Of a stretch of DNA of 64,000 bases, positions 1 through 9,940 are shown one piece after another. Every line of letters starts with the position of its first letter. Position 1 is the stretch's first letter. The notes under the pieces were generated by a model. That model was not told the origin of the DNA. It was given only the letters and a program-made list of their open reading frames with translations, and searched no databases. The translations under genes were made by a program, and so were the position numbers. This DNA is from Saccharibacter sp. EH611 (GTDB lineage: Bacteria; Pseudomonadota; Alphaproteobacteria; Acetobacterales; Acetobacteraceae): the NCBI RefSeq assembly GCF_009834765.1, contig NZ_WVHP01000022.1:1-64000 (forward strand), written 5' to 3'.

Positions 1-355
<355 letters not shown>

Positions 356-479
356 ATCCTACCAAAACGCACAAGCATTCAAAGCATCTAAACTATGTCA
401 GAATACATCAACACTTGCGTCCTAGCGTCTAAACACTAAAACGCCGCCAATATATCCCTTCCAGTCTCTTCCTATTCAA

Positions 480-491
480 CTTTCAAAGATC
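480..491 (-). promoter_or_regulatory. boxA-like antitermination element in the rRNA leader
   Basis: On the minus strand the leader contains GATCTTTGAAAG, close to the boxA sequence (GCTCTTTGAAA type) common in alphaproteobacterial rRNA leaders. It lies about 125 bases upstream of the 16S 5' end. In rRNA operons boxA loads NusB and NusE to resist Rho termination. The assignment rests on the motif and its position only. Confidence 0.45.
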
Positions 492-548
492 AGCATCTCT
501 ACCGGTCAACCCCGCCGCGTTTCCGCTCCAGCGCCGCCGGTGAATGGG

Positions 549-576
549 CTTATACACCATCAGAAAAACTCAACAA
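549..576 (-). promoter_or_regulatory. possible rRNA operon promoter
   Basis: On the minus strand a TTGTTG (-35, 571-576) and a TATAAG (-10, 549-554) are 16 bases apart. Transcription would start near 540, giving a leader of about 185 bases that contains the boxA-like element. The rest of the gene-free stretch 356-769 shows nothing else I can support. Confidence 0.45.
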
Positions 577-769
577 CCCCCTAAATGCATTTTTCTTCAA
601 AAAACTGTCATGTTTTTCATATTAGATGGGAAACGCGCTCTCAAAAGGCCCAGAAAACCTTATATTTCTGCTGGTTATTCATTCCCCCTCACCATCACCC
701 TTCAATCAAAGCCAGCAGGATTCATAGGAGAATCGCTTTAGAGAAACCGTGCAGACATAAGACCGAAGC

Positions 770-1279
770 TTATTGTGATGAGGCCTTCGCTCCAAAAGCC
801 GCGCTCTCTACAGAATCCCCCACAACCAAACCAAGACGCTCCGTCGTTCCCCCGGGAAGTTCAAGCACACTTCCAACAATACCATGGCTACTGATAATCC
901 CTTCGCTTAACGGAACCGCATTTTCTTCGATAGCGTGGATACGATGCTCTATGTCGATGAAAACAAGATCAAGCGGAACAAACGTATTGCGCATCCACAT
1001 CGCACTCTCCTGAGGCTTGCTCCATAAAAAGAGCATTCCATGATCGGGTGCGATATGTTTACGGAACATCTCACCAATCTCTTGCTCTTGGGGGGTTCGA
1101 GCAATTTCTACCGTAAAGCGGTGTACTTCTCCGTTATGCCCCGTAATCGTCAGCGCTTCTGTCGGGAGCTCTGACTGAGCCTGTGTAATCTCAGCATCTG
1201 CATACCCAGCAGAAAGCGACAGAGTAGCCCCTGCTATTAAGATGCATAGTCCCACGCGTCTTATAAGGCCTCTTCTCAT
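770..1279 (-). CDS. DUF192 family exported protein
   Basis: A 169-residue protein with an N-terminal signal peptide (positive start, hydrophobic stretch to about residue 29, Ala-Asp-Ala cleavage region). The rest is one DUF192 domain, with the typical MWMRNTFVPLDLVFID block around residue 94. The start is well supported: AGGAGG sits about 8 bases before the ATG. The family is widespread and its biochemical role is unsettled. The protein is probably periplasmic. It is the last gene before the rRNA operon on the same strand and lies 42 bases below the MBL gene, so the two may be cotranscribed. Confidence 0.9.
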   Translation of the reverse strand: MRRGLIRRVGLCILIAGATLSLSAGYADAEITQAQSELPTEALTITGHNGEVHRFTVEIARTPQEQEIGEMFRKHIAPDHGMLFLWSKPQESAMWMRNTFVPLDLVFIDIEHRIHAIEENAVPLSEGIISSHGIVGSVLELPGGTTERLGLVVGDSVESAAFGAKASSQ

Positions 1280-1321
1280 AAAGCGCCCTCCTTTTAAATT
1301 ATGGTGTGGTTAAAGATAACA

Positions 1322-1984
1322 TCATACTGAACGCCTTCCTTGAAAGGCTGGGTTCGTCCGCCGCTCCGTGCCAATCATTGTTGGCAAGCCATGACCACTT
1401 AGAACAACGGTATCATCGGGCAAGCAAAAAAGCTTTTGCTCAATATGACTGAGAAGCTGTTCCATACTGCCGTAGGCAAAGTCTGTTCGTCCAACAGTGC
1501 CACGAAACAACGTATCCCCTACAATAGCCCTTTTATCTAGACGGTCGATAAACACAACGTGACCAGGTGTATGACCAGGCACATGGGCTACTTCTATGTC
1601 GTGCCCAAGCAACTGTAATGTATCGCCATCGCTAAGATACCGATCCGGCTCAACATGGGTCATACCAGACAAACCAAAAGCAGCGGCTTGTTTCTCGATA
1701 GATTGAAGAAGAAATGCATCCTCGCGGGTGGGGCCCAATATTGGAACAGCTTTCCCTTGGCTCATTTTTAGGAGATCTCTGAGAGGCCGCGCCCCACCAG
1801 CATGGTCGAGATGGCCATGTGTCAGGAGAATCGCTTCAACATGAAGATGAGCCACCTCTTGAAAGATTCGGTCACTCTCCCCACCAGGATCAATAATAAA
1901 AGCATGTCCTGCTTCATTTGAAAAAATCGTACAATTCTGGCGGAGGGGCGTTACCGATAATCTTCGTAAGGCCAGCGTCATCAC
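1322..1984 (-). CDS. MBL-fold metallo-hydrolase (glyoxalase II-like)
   Basis: A 220-residue metallo-beta-lactamase-fold hydrolase. The zinc-binding motif THGHLDH is at about residues 55-61, and the later ligands lie in HVPGHTPGH, in a GDTLF block and in a C-terminal SGHG. Size and order match the short YcbL/GloB-like hydrolases, which act on thioesters such as S-lactoylglutathione, but the substrate cannot be read from sequence. The start may be the GTG at 1984 or the ATG directly after it at 1981; an AGGAAAG lies upstream. It is cytoplasmic, with no signal peptide. Confidence 0.9.
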   Translation of the reverse strand: MMTLALRRLSVTPLRQNCTIFSNEAGHAFIIDPGGESDRIFQEVAHLHVEAILLTHGHLDHAGGARPLRDLLKMSQGKAVPILGPTREDAFLLQSIEKQAAAFGLSGMTHVEPDRYLSDGDTLQLLGHDIEVAHVPGHTPGHVVFIDRLDKRAIVGDTLFRGTVGRTDFAYGSMEQLLSHIEQKLFCLPDDTVVLSGHGLPTMIGTERRTNPAFQGRRSV

Positions 1985-2291
1985 ATTTTCTTTCCTATGT
2001 AATCAATAAGATAAGGCCATATTGCCCGTTTCTTTATCCGTCTTAGCAAAAACTGCTTGTATTTTGTGAAGAGGCCAAATGCTCTTATGAAATAACCCTC
2101 CATGAATATGAACATCTTTTTGCCATAATGACGGCCAATGAATGGAACATCTCTACCAACAGCAGGAAACAGCCAAAAATAACAGTTTTTTTAGGGAGCG
2201 AGCCTTGCTTTCTCAAAGGAAATTCTGATAGGTAGATGCAATCATTTTACATAGCTGGTATGGCGAATTTCGAGCGAATAGGACATCTGCG
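1985..2291. other. gene-free stretch between divergent genes
   Basis: About 300 AT-leaning bases between the MBL gene (minus) and the CHAP gene (plus). It must carry promoters for both. I see no convincing hairpin, repeat, RNA gene or clear -35/-10 pair. Confidence 0.6.
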
Positions 2292-2942
2292 ATGCTGAGA
2301 CGCGGCAAGAGACTGATTTTTTCTTCCCTAACACTCTCCGCGCTCGTCTTATGCGTTCCTCAGGCTCATGCTCGCCATAGCCAAGTTTTCCATCATCGGC
2401 ACACATTGCACCACACACGTTCTTACCGTCACGTTCTGCAATGCGTTGGTTTTGTGCATCAAGCGACAGATTTCCATATTCGTGGAAACGCCCGTGACTG
2501 GTGGCAGCGCGCAGCTGGCCTCTACGCACGAGGGAACACACCAGCTTCTGGCGCTGTCCTCAGCTTCCTTCCACGACGTCATATGCGCCTTGGTCATGTG
2601 GCCGTGGTTCGTTCTCAAGTTGATAGCCGCACAATCCTTATTGACCAATCTCATTGGGGCCATAATGGGATTGATCGTAATGTCCGCGTTGTGGATGTTT
2701 CACCAAATAATGACTGGACAGCAGTCCGTGTTGCGCTACGCGGGCACCAAGACAGTTTTGGAAGCATCTATAAAACCCACGGATTTATTTACAACCGCCC
2801 AGAAGGCAAAGCTCCTGCCCAGGGGAACATGCAAGACGTCTTAGCTTCTAATAATGACGGGCTACAGACAGCTTCTCTTCCTGATAATGCCCCTACACAG
2901 GAAGTTTTTGTTGACGATGCTCCTAATCGCTCCATTCGCTGA
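2292..2942 (+). CDS. exported CHAP-domain amidase/peptidase
   Basis: A 216-residue protein with a signal peptide ending near residue 27 (Ala-His-Ala). The following segment is rich in His, and then comes a CHAP domain. The predicted catalytic Cys is residue 51 (in LQCVGFV) and the catalytic His is residue 102 (in GHVAVV), with the family's GNARDWW block between. CHAP enzymes cut peptidoglycan cross-bridges or stem peptides, so a wall-remodelling role in the periplasm is likely. The tail after about residue 170 is polar and probably disordered. It ends at a terminator shared with rlmH. Confidence 0.88.
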   Translation: MLRRGKRLIFSSLTLSALVLCVPQAHARHSQVFHHRHTLHHTRSYRHVLQCVGFVHQATDFHIRGNARDWWQRAAGLYARGNTPASGAVLSFLPRRHMRLGHVAVVRSQVDSRTILIDQSHWGHNGIDRNVRVVDVSPNNDWTAVRVALRGHQDSFGSIYKTHGFIYNRPEGKAPAQGNMQDVLASNNDGLQTASLPDNAPTQEVFVDDAPNRSIR

Positions 2943-2963
2943 AACAGCATATTCCGAAAAGGA

Positions 2964-2998
2964 AAAGGCCTCACTCCTAGGGAAGTGGGGCCTTTTTT
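2964..2998. terminator. bidirectional terminator between CHAP gene and rlmH
   Basis: An inverted repeat with arms AAAAGGCCTCACT and AGTGGGGCCTTTT (one mismatch), flanked by A and T runs. It suits termination of the plus-strand CHAP gene and the minus-strand rlmH operon. Confidence 0.85.
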
Positions 2999-3008
2999 AT
3001 AACCTCGT

Positions 3009-3464
3009 CTAAGGGCGTCCGGCCTTGTGATAAGGATGACCACTTAAAATTGCTTGAGCCCGAAAAAGCTGCTCTGCCAACATGACGCGCACCAGCATAT
3101 GCGGCCAAGTAAGCTTCCCGAGCGATAACAACGCATCAGCGCGCTGAACAACGGCACGATCCAATCCTTCTGCTCCACCAATCAGAAAGCATAAAGGGCG
3201 ACCTGTTTCCTGCCATCGCTGATAATGTTGAGCTAAGGTGGGGCTATCTATAACTTTCCCACCTTCATCTAAAGCGATAATAAAGGCATTGCTCGGACAC
3301 GCTCCTAAAAGAGCATCAGCCTCGCGCCGTTTTTGCTCTTGGGCCGCTCCCTTCCCTTGTGCCACCTCCACTACCGTTAATGCAGGACGAAGACGCCCCA
3401 TATAACGTGTGAGCAAATCGCGCTCAGGGCCCGCTTTCAGCTTACCAACAGCAATAAGCTTCAT
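3009..3464 (-). CDS. rlmH: 23S rRNA pseudouridine-1915 N3-methyltransferase
   Basis: A 151-residue SPOUT methyltransferase. It methylates the pseudouridine at position 1915 of 23S rRNA (helix 69) on assembled 70S ribosomes, using S-adenosylmethionine. Family marks are the opening [10 protein letters not shown], the [10 protein letters not shown] knot loop and the C-terminal HPYHK. Length matches the usual 150-160 residues. It is the last gene of a tight run, starting 9 bases after the rsfS stop; rsfS-rlmH is a common pair joining two late steps of ribosome function. Confidence 0.96.
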   Translation of the reverse strand: MKLIAVGKLKAGPERDLLTRYMGRLRPALTVVEVAQGKGAAQEQKRREADALLGACPSNAFIIALDEGGKVIDSPTLAQHYQRWQETGRPLCFLIGGAEGLDRAVVQRADALLSLGKLTWPHMLVRVMLAEQLFRAQAILSGHPYHKAGRP

Positions 3465-3473
3465 CAGCTCAAC

Positions 3474-3911
3474 TTAATGTTGTGTTGAAGAAGACTGACC
3501 AACGGTGACTTCCTCATCAGCTTGGTCAAAGTCACTGCCCCACATACGCTCTAGGGCATAAAGCTCGCGACTTTCTGGCATAAAGAGATGAACGATCACA
3601 TCGCCAGCGTCCAGCAACACCCAATCGCTATTCTGGTCACCCTCAACACGCACACGTGCCAGATTTTCTTCTTTCAAACGGCGTTCAATATGCTGTGCCA
3701 TCGCCGCAATCTGACGTTCAGCAACACCAGAAGCGATGATCATACGGTCTGCAAAACCAGCACGACCGACCAAGTCCAATGTAACGATGTTCTCCGCCTT
3801 ATCTTCATTTAAGCTTTCGGCAATCACCTCAAGCGTACGAGTAAGGGCCTCTTCTGGAGAAAGATCGGTCTGGATAGGCGATGTATTCATAACAGTGATG
3901 ATGGCTCTCAT
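3474..3911 (-). CDS. rsfS: ribosome silencing factor
   Basis: A 145-residue RsfS/Iojap-family protein, which binds ribosomal protein L14 and blocks subunit joining when nutrients are low. The core VTLDLVGRAGFADRMIIASG and the later DWVLLDAGDVIVHLF blocks are intact. The chosen start overlaps the nadD stop by four bases (ATGA), typical of translational coupling. An internal Met at residue 8 (3890) is an alternative. It sits between nadD and rlmH, the usual neighbours. Confidence 0.95.
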   Translation of the reverse strand: MRAIITVMNTSPIQTDLSPEEALTRTLEVIAESLNEDKAENIVTLDLVGRAGFADRMIIASGVAERQIAAMAQHIERRLKEENLARVRVEGDQNSDWVLLDAGDVIVHLFMPESRELYALERMWGSDFDQADEEVTVGQSSSTQH

Positions 3912-4567
3912 GTCTGATCAGCGAGGCGGAAATGCCCAGCCTTACGTAATGCTGTAGAAGATATAGCGTTCTGTGCAGCGGAAAGAAACGTCCATCCCGG
4001 TTTCCCATGCGTTTTTAATAAAACAGACGCTTCTCGTGGTCGATGCCGACGATGGCGCAACACAGACGCAGCCGGCCCTCGTAACGCTGGCATAACGCTG
4101 CCCGGACGTGGAAACACAACAATAGGAACCAATTCTGCAAGCCGCCTCCAGCGGCGCCAACGTGCGAAATTAGCGAGTCCATCGGCCCCCATTAGCCACA
4201 CAAATTGGCAATGTGGGAACTGCGTTTTCAACCGGTCAACTGTACGCACAGTGTAACGCTCGCCCATTCTCTGCTCAATATCCGTCGCAACGATGCGCCG
4301 CCCATCGGCTATTGCCTGCGCTGTTTTCAGCCGTTCCTTAAAAGGGGCCATCCCACGAGCGGGTTTCAGTGGATTCCCTGGCGATACCATCAACCAGACT
4401 TGATCCAACTGCAAACCACTCAGCGCACGCTTGGCAAGCTGTCGATGCCCTTCATGGGCTGGGTTAAACGACCCTCCGAGAAGGCCAATACGCATTCTTC
4501 GCCCATCGCCAAAACGCGACACCGCCGTGCAAGAAGGCGCTTTAACCACGCACCTGCCCTTTCCCAC
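3908..4567 (-). CDS. nadD: nicotinate-nucleotide adenylyltransferase
   Basis: Makes deamido-NAD from nicotinate mononucleotide and ATP. The nucleotidyltransferase signature GGSFNPAHEGH is at about residues 31-41, and the C-terminal ISSTALR block is also present. The long start given here (219 residues) overlaps the end of proA by 26 bases; a shorter start at 4495 would begin MRIGLLGG. The residues before that Met (RFGDGRR) resemble the N-terminal extension usual in alphaproteobacterial NadD, so I keep the long form. Together with nadE at 14.4 kb it supplies the last two steps of NAD synthesis. Confidence 0.92.
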   Translation of the reverse strand: MGKGRCVVKAPSCTAVSRFGDGRRMRIGLLGGSFNPAHEGHRQLAKRALSGLQLDQVWLMVSPGNPLKPARGMAPFKERLKTAQAIADGRRIVATDIEQRMGERYTVRTVDRLKTQFPHCQFVWLMGADGLANFARWRRWRRLAELVPIVVFPRPGSVMPALRGPAASVLRHRRHRPREASVLLKTHGKPGWTFLSAAQNAISSTALRKAGHFRLADQT

Positions 4568-5801
4568 GAATTTCGTACCGATAGCTTGTAAGCTGCTCGA
4601 GCCCTACAGGGCCGCGTGCATGGAGTCGCCCTGTAGCGATGCCAATTTCAGCCCCGAATCCAAACTCACCCCCATCACAAAACTGCGTTGAGGCGTTCCA
4701 CATCACAACAGCGCTTTCTATCCCATTCAGAAAGCGTTCAGCCGCGTGTGGATTTTCCGTCACGATCGCCTCAGTATGACCGCTGCCATAACGCGCAATA
4801 TGTGCAAGTGCTCCCTCCACATCATCCACTATAGCAATCGAAAGAACTGGCGCGAGCCATTCTGTCGCAAAATCATCAGGCTGAGCCGCTGGCAAAGTGG
4901 GCACAATAGCTTGAGCGCACTTATCTGCGCGAAAAGAACAGCCCTTTTCACTCATCTCTGCCACTAAAGACGGAAGAAAAACAAGTGCAATGGCACGATC
5001 CACCAAAAGCGTTTCTGTCGCACCGCAAATACCCGGCCGACGCAGCTTCGCATTCATGACAATCCGCTGCGCCATCTCTAGGTCTGCGTCCTGATGTACG
5101 TAAGTATGACAGAGCCCTTCGGCATGGGCCAAAACAGGCACACGAGCATCGCGCTGTACCCGCTCGACAAGCCCTTTTCCACCGCGAGGAATAATGACAT
5201 CCACACCATCCACCGCTTGCAGCAACGCCCCGACAAGCGCACGGTCAGCCGACGGAAGAATCTGCACAGAGCACGGATCGAGCCCTTCTTGGCTCAACCC
5301 CTCAACCATTGCTTGATGAATAACACGCGCAGAATGCAAGCTCTCCGCTCCACCACGCAAAATGACCGCATTGCCTGAACGAATACATAAAGCCGCGGCA
5401 TCTGCCCCCACATTAGGACGGCTTTCATAAATCATCCCAACCACACCAAGAGGCACCGCCACGCGTCGGAACTGCAAACCGTTCGGCTGTGTCCACTCTG
5501 CGAGCACGCGTCCAAGCGGATCTGGCAATAAAGCAACAGCTTCAACACCGGCAGCCATCGCCTCAATCCGCTCTGGTGTCAGGGTGAGACGATCACGAAA
5601 CGCCTCGCTACGCTCAACCGATAGACCCATCAGGTCTTTTCGGTTGGCATCTAGCAGGGCATCCGTCTGCGCTCGAAGCGCACGCGCTGCCCCGCGCAAA
5701 GCCCGCGCCCGCTGTTCATCAGACGACCGCGACAAAGATACCGCTGCATGACGAGCAGCCTTTGTCAGAGTCGTTAAAACAGCGGACTCGGAACCAGACA
5801 T
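4542..5801 (-). CDS. proA: gamma-glutamyl phosphate reductase
   Basis: A 419-residue aldehyde-dehydrogenase-fold enzyme for the second step of proline synthesis, reducing glutamyl-5-phosphate with NADPH. Visible marks are the NVGADAAALCIRSGNA and ILRGGAES region and the catalytic Cys in GICGATETLLVD. In many alphaproteobacteria proB lies just upstream; here ychF does, so proB must be elsewhere. The last proline step, proC, is at 11.3 kb. The start ATG lies 12 bases after the ychF stop, next to a small palindrome (AGGGATGATCCCT) that could affect initiation. Confidence 0.97.
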   Translation of the reverse strand: MSGSESAVLTTLTKAARHAAVSLSRSSDEQRARALRGAARALRAQTDALLDANRKDLMGLSVERSEAFRDRLTLTPERIEAMAAGVEAVALLPDPLGRVLAEWTQPNGLQFRRVAVPLGVVGMIYESRPNVGADAAALCIRSGNAVILRGGAESLHSARVIHQAMVEGLSQEGLDPCSVQILPSADRALVGALLQAVDGVDVIIPRGGKGLVERVQRDARVPVLAHAEGLCHTYVHQDADLEMAQRIVMNAKLRRPGICGATETLLVDRAIALVFLPSLVAEMSEKGCSFRADKCAQAIVPTLPAAQPDDFATEWLAPVLSIAIVDDVEGALAHIARYGSGHTEAIVTENPHAAERFLNGIESAVVMWNASTQFCDGGEFGFGAEIGIATGRLHARGPVGLEQLTSYRYEIRGKGQVRG

Positions 5802-5813
5802 AGGGATGATCCC

Positions 5814-6908
5814 TCAGACATTGAAGCGGAAGAGCAGGACATCACCATCCTGCACCACGTAGCTTTTCCCTTCAATACGAAGTTTCCCCGCCTCACGTGC
5901 GCCGGATTCGCCGCCATATTCAATATAATCATCGTAAGCAACGGTTTCGCACGCAATGAAACCGCGCTCGAAGTCATTATGAATAACAGCAGCCGCTTGT
6001 GGGGCTTTTGTTCCTTCTGTGATGGTCCAAGCACGCGTCTCTTTTGGCCCAACAGTGAAGTAAGTTTGCAGCCCCAAAAGGCGATACCCCGCCGCAATGA
6101 CGCGATCGAGCCCACTATCACTCAGACCCAACCCATCTAAGAACTCACCGCGTTCTTCACTATCGAGCTGGCTCACTTCGGCTTCAATCGCAGCAGAGAC
6201 GATGACCACACCCGCCCCTTCGGCTTCAGCGCGCTTTTTGACCTCATCGGAATAGCGATTCCCGGTAGCAGCAGAACCTTCTTCCACATTGCACACATAA
6301 AGCACAGGCTTTGTGGTCATCAGCTGTAACCGTGCGGCTTCACGCTCCTGGCCTTTCGGCACCGCCGTACGCGCAGGCTGCCCGTTTTGCAGAGCCTCAA
6401 TCAGCGGTTTCATCAGCTCAAGCTGATCTTTCGCCTCACGATCATTCCCACGAGCGCGCTTTTGCAACGTGACTTCCCGGCGCTCAAGGCTCGCAAGATC
6501 CGCCAGCATAAGCTCGGTTTCAATAATCTCCGCATCACGCACGGGGTCCACGCCCCCTTCAACATGCGTAATATCGTCATCATCAAAGCAACGCAGCACG
6601 TGAATAATCGCGTCTACTTCACGGATATTAGCAAGAAACTGGTTCCCCAGCCCTTCACCCTTCGACGCGCCACGCACCAAGCCTGCAATATCAACAAACT
6701 CAAGGCTTGTTGGGACTTCTTTTTGAGAATGGCCAATCCGTGCCAACTCACCCAGACGCGCATCCGGCACCGCAACACGCCCTGTATTGGGCTCAATCGT
6801 GCAGAAAGGATAATTCGCTGATTGCGCAGAAGCCGTCTGCGTCAGGGCGTTGAACAGGGTGGATTTGCCGACATTGGGGAGGCCGACGATCCCACAATTG
6901 AACCCCAT
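5814..6908 (-). CDS. ychF: redox-regulated ATPase/GTPase YchF
   Basis: An Obg-family P-loop protein (human OLA1 homologue) that prefers ATP and associates with ribosomes. The P-loop GLPNVGKST is at residues 9-17, the [16 protein letters not shown] switch region follows, and the C-terminal TGS domain carries the typical [13 protein letters not shown] ending. I start at the ATG at 6908 (364 residues), because the family begins [12 protein letters not shown] and GGAGAG-like purines (GGAGAG) lie about 7 bases upstream; a longer frame to 6938 is unlikely. It lies between pth and proA; pth-ychF is a common pair. Confidence 0.96.
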   Translation of the reverse strand: MGFNCGIVGLPNVGKSTLFNALTQTASAQSANYPFCTIEPNTGRVAVPDARLGELARIGHSQKEVPTSLEFVDIAGLVRGASKGEGLGNQFLANIREVDAIIHVLRCFDDDDITHVEGGVDPVRDAEIIETELMLADLASLERREVTLQKRARGNDREAKDQLELMKPLIEALQNGQPARTAVPKGQEREAARLQLMTTKPVLYVCNVEEGSAATGNRYSDEVKKRAEAEGAGVVIVSAAIEAEVSQLDSEERGEFLDGLGLSDSGLDRVIAAGYRLLGLQTYFTVGPKETRAWTITEGTKAPQAAAVIHNDFERGFIACETVAYDDYIEYGGESGAREAGKLRIEGKSYVVQDGDVLLFRFNV

Positions 6909-6999
6909 TCGTGCTCTCCATCTTTCTATCAGCGCCATCTAATACAGTGCGCTGTGGTTATCTCTTTTGAAAAACAAGGGCTCTTGCTCTGGAGCCCCT

Positions 7000-7575
7000 C
7001 TATCCGTTTTGGCGACCTAACGCGACCTTCGTCATAAAAGCATCATGCTGCTCTTGCGCGAGCAGAGGTGCCGCATCGGCAAGATCATCCAACCAATAGC
7101 CAAGCTCCGTCCGCTCAGCACTGGCAAAATCACCCAGCACGTAATTATGAACTTTATCACGACTTCCAGGATGACCAATCCCCAAACGAACACGCCAATA
7201 ATCTGGCCCGGGTAGGGATTTATCCATCGAACGCAGCCCGTTATGACCTGCAGCCCCTCCGCCACGCTTAATGCGCATACGGCCGAAGGCTAAGTCCAGC
7301 TCATCATGAAAGACGAGAATATCTTGCTGGTCGATTTTATAAAAACGAGCGGCTTGCTGAACACTGTCACCCGACAGATTCATAAAGGTCATCGGCTTAA
7401 GAAGGATGATTTTTTCCCGCCCAATCACGCCTTCAGAAGTTTCCCCCCGGAAACGCTTACGCCACGGGGAAGTCCCGTGGCGCGCAGCGATCGTATCGAC
7501 CGCCATAAAGCCGATATTGTGGCGGTTGCGGCTCATCCCTGACCCAGGATTGCCGAGTCCGATCCAGAGCTTCAC
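7000..7575 (-). CDS. pth: peptidyl-tRNA hydrolase
   Basis: A 191-residue enzyme that frees tRNA from peptidyl-tRNAs dropped by stalled ribosomes. Key parts are visible: GLGNPG with the following Asn, the catalytic His in NRHNIGF, the MTFMNLSG block, and FHDELDL with its conserved Asp. The start codon is GTG, with a purine-rich stretch just upstream. It follows rplY by 14 bases; the rplY-pth-ychF order is widely conserved and makes one transcript likely. Confidence 0.96.
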   Translation of the reverse strand: MKLWIGLGNPGSGMSRNRHNIGFMAVDTIAARHGTSPWRKRFRGETSEGVIGREKIILLKPMTFMNLSGDSVQQAARFYKIDQQDILVFHDELDLAFGRMRIKRGGGAAGHNGLRSMDKSLPGPDYWRVRLGIGHPGSRDKVHNYVLGDFASAERTELGYWLDDLADAAPLLAQEQHDAFMTKVALGRQNG

Positions 7576-7589
7576 AACCTTATGCCCTC

Positions 7590-8231
7590 TTACTTATCGC
7601 CTTCAGCACTTTCTGCGGATGCCGCTTCGGCTCCTGCCGCTTCAGCAGCATCAGCCTCTTCGTCCACTGTTGGTGGTGCGATAGACGCGATCACGAAGTT
7701 CGGGATCTGAAGCATTGGGGTCGCTTTTTCTGTACCCTTCAGATCATCCCAACGCACATTGTCATGAATGTCGAGCTTGCTGACATCAACAACGAAGTGC
7801 TCAGGAATATCTTCCACAGGAACACGCACATCAACAGTGTGACGAGCGATGTTCAATGCACCACCACGTTTAATGCCTGGGGACTCTTCTTCACCTTCAA
7901 AGACGATACCGACCTGAACATGAACCTTCTGGCCAGCAACCAGACGCAGGAAGTCGATGTGCAATGCTGCATCGCTAACAGGGTGGAACTGAATGTCACG
8001 GATCAGGGCACGAACTTCTTCACCACCGATCTCGAAACGATACAGACGGGACTGCCAACCACCACGCTGCAACTCTTTCATGATGATGCGCGGGTCGATC
8101 GAAATCAGGGTCGGCTCTTTTTTACCGCCGTATACCACGCCTGGCACCATGCCATCACGTCTCGTGGCGCGCGCTGCCCCCTTACCTGCTTTCGCGCGCT
8201 CGGAGATATTGAGGTTTGTCAATTTAACCAC
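7590..8231 (-). CDS. rplY: ribosomal protein L25 (long, CTC-type)
   Basis: A 213-residue L25/CTC protein of the large subunit that binds 5S rRNA. The N-terminal 5S-binding domain (about residues 1-95) is followed by the C-terminal beta domain of the TL5/CTC type, and the last 25 residues are an acidic Ala/Glu tail typical of alphaproteobacterial forms. The start is GTG with AGGAG about 9 bases upstream. It is the first gene of the run leading through pth, ychF, proA, nadD and rsfS to rlmH. Confidence 0.96.
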   Translation of the reverse strand: MVKLTNLNISERAKAGKGAARATRRDGMVPGVVYGGKKEPTLISIDPRIIMKELQRGGWQSRLYRFEIGGEEVRALIRDIQFHPVSDAALHIDFLRLVAGQKVHVQVGIVFEGEEESPGIKRGGALNIARHTVDVRVPVEDIPEHFVVDVSKLDIHDNVRWDDLKGTEKATPMLQIPNFVIASIAPPTVDEEADAAEAAGAEAASAESAEGDK

Positions 8232-8330
8232 TTTATTACGCTCCTGCGTCTAAAAAATCCAATTCCTATGGCCTCCAGGGGTGCCAATAGGTGCGTTCGC
8301 ACTAAACGACTTTGAAGAAAAAAACAATGT

Positions 8331-9119
8331 TTATTCGCTCATCCCCCGCGAAAAAGCCCGGATCGCAGAGAGCTGACGCCCTGTGCGGGCATCCCCTGCT
8401 AAGCACGCTTGGCGATGGCTAAAGAAGCGTGCGTCGTCACGCGTATCCACCCCCATGTTTTCAACCTGCACATCTGCACAAAGCTGCAAACGCCACGCAC
8501 AAAACCCAGGCAGGTCAAAGAAGACATGATGCGCCCGCACAGCAGGAACAAAAAAACGCTCTGCTTGAGGATGCTGTGCGATGATCTCTGTCTTCATCTC
8601 CTCACCAATTTCATAAGAACTTTGGGCAATAGATGGGCCAATAACCGCTGTGATCCTCCCGGCCCCGAGAGCACGCATGTTCTGTACCGTTGCCTCAAGC
8701 ACCCCTCCAACGGCACCGCGCCAGCCCGCATGGGCGGCACCAACAACACGCCCATCATGGGACGAGAACAGCACAGGCGCACAATCGGCTGTCATCACCG
8801 TCAACACCACATCTGAACGCGCACTCACCAAGGCATCAGCTTGCGGCCGCTCTGCCACAGACCATAACGGCATTTCGTCATCCACAGTGATAACGTGGAC
8901 GCCATGCACCTGCTCCATACTCAGCAACGCTTCCGGGAGCACACGCATATGCGCGGCATAGCGCCGCCAGTTTTCCGCGAGAGCATCGGGATGATCGGCC
9001 GTGTTCCAGCCAGCATTCAACGTCTCATAAGGCGGGGCTGACACACCCCCCTCTCGCGTGAAAAACGCATGGCCTACCGGCAAAGAAGACGCTGCTAAAC
9101 AGGGCAAAATACCCTTCAT
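8331..9119 (-). CDS. pgeF: peptidoglycan editing factor / purine nucleoside phosphorylase (YfiH family)
   Basis: A 262-residue protein of the YfiH/laccase-domain family. Members split purine nucleosides, and the E. coli protein has also been linked to keeping wrong residues out of peptidoglycan stems. The metal-site residues are visible: His in EQVHGVHV, Cys in TADCAPVLF and His in GAAHAGWRG. Its start overlaps the lgt stop by four bases, so it is translationally coupled as third gene of hldD-lgt-pgeF. Confidence 0.93.
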   Translation of the reverse strand: MKGILPCLAASSLPVGHAFFTREGGVSAPPYETLNAGWNTADHPDALAENWRRYAAHMRVLPEALLSMEQVHGVHVITVDDEMPLWSVAERPQADALVSARSDVVLTVMTADCAPVLFSSHDGRVVGAAHAGWRGAVGGVLEATVQNMRALGAGRITAVIGPSIAQSSYEIGEEMKTEIIAQHPQAERFFVPAVRAHHVFFDLPGFCAWRLQLCADVQVENMGVDTRDDARFFSHRQACLAGDARTGRQLSAIRAFSRGMSE

Positions 9120-9940
9120 GATGGCTCATCCAACGCTAAAGGCGTACGCTTAAATGAGCTGCTCATGAGCCATAGGCCAAACAGCGCCATCGGAATACAG
9201 AGAAGCTGCCCCATCGTGATGTGACCCGCTAGGAAACCAATATTCGCATCCGGCTCGCGGAAAAGCTCACAAAAAGCACGGGCACAGGCATAGCCGAACA
9301 GAAACAAGCCCGATAGAAAGCCTGGACGCTGCCGGATCGAGATTTTCCCAGCTGTCAGCAACATGACGATTAAGAGCAACACGCCTTCGGTCAGAGCTTC
9401 ATAAAGTTCAGAAGGATGACGCGGTTCCGGCCCAACAGCAGGAAAGACCATCGCCCATGGCACGCCCGGCCCTGCTGGACGCCCCCACAGCTCGCCATTG
9501 ATGAAATTCGCACACCGTCCCAAAGCCAAACCAACCGGCACAACCGGGACAATACGATCTGCAAACGCCAAAAAGCTAAGCTGACGCCGCCACGCAAAAA
9601 TCGCCATAGCGATAATGACACCCAGCGCCCCACCGTGGAAGGACATACCGCCCTTCCATGTTTGCACAATCTCTAAAGGATGGTGGAGGAAAAAAAGTGG
9701 ACGATAAAAAAGCACATAGCCCAACCGTCCCCCAAAAAGAACGCCAAGCACGGCATAGAAAAGGAAATCATCCACCGCTTCACGGTCTGCCACCTTTGGT
9801 GGAAGCGCCATAAGAAGACGCGCCACAGGAAGCGCCATAATGAACGCCACGATATAGGCCAAAGCGTACCAACGTACGACTAATGGGCCAAGGTGAAACG
9901 CAATTGGGTCAATCGCAGGGAAGATCAGCGGTGCGCTCAC
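9116..9940 (-). CDS. lgt: prolipoprotein diacylglyceryl transferase
   Basis: An inner-membrane enzyme that moves diacylglycerol from phosphatidylglycerol to the lipobox Cys of prolipoproteins, the first step of lipoprotein maturation. The 274-residue protein has about seven membrane segments, the H-G-G-A block (SFHGGALG) and the Lgt signature RCANFINGELWGRP. It overlaps hldD by four bases upstream and pgeF by four bases downstream, so the three envelope genes form one tight unit. Confidence 0.97.
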   Translation of the reverse strand: MSAPLIFPAIDPIAFHLGPLVVRWYALAYIVAFIMALPVARLLMALPPKVADREAVDDFLFYAVLGVLFGGRLGYVLFYRPLFFLHHPLEIVQTWKGGMSFHGGALGVIIAMAIFAWRRQLSFLAFADRIVPVVPVGLALGRCANFINGELWGRPAGPGVPWAMVFPAVGPEPRHPSELYEALTEGVLLLIVMLLTAGKISIRQRPGFLSGLFLFGYACARAFCELFREPDANIGFLAGHITMGQLLCIPMALFGLWLMSSSFKRTPLALDEPS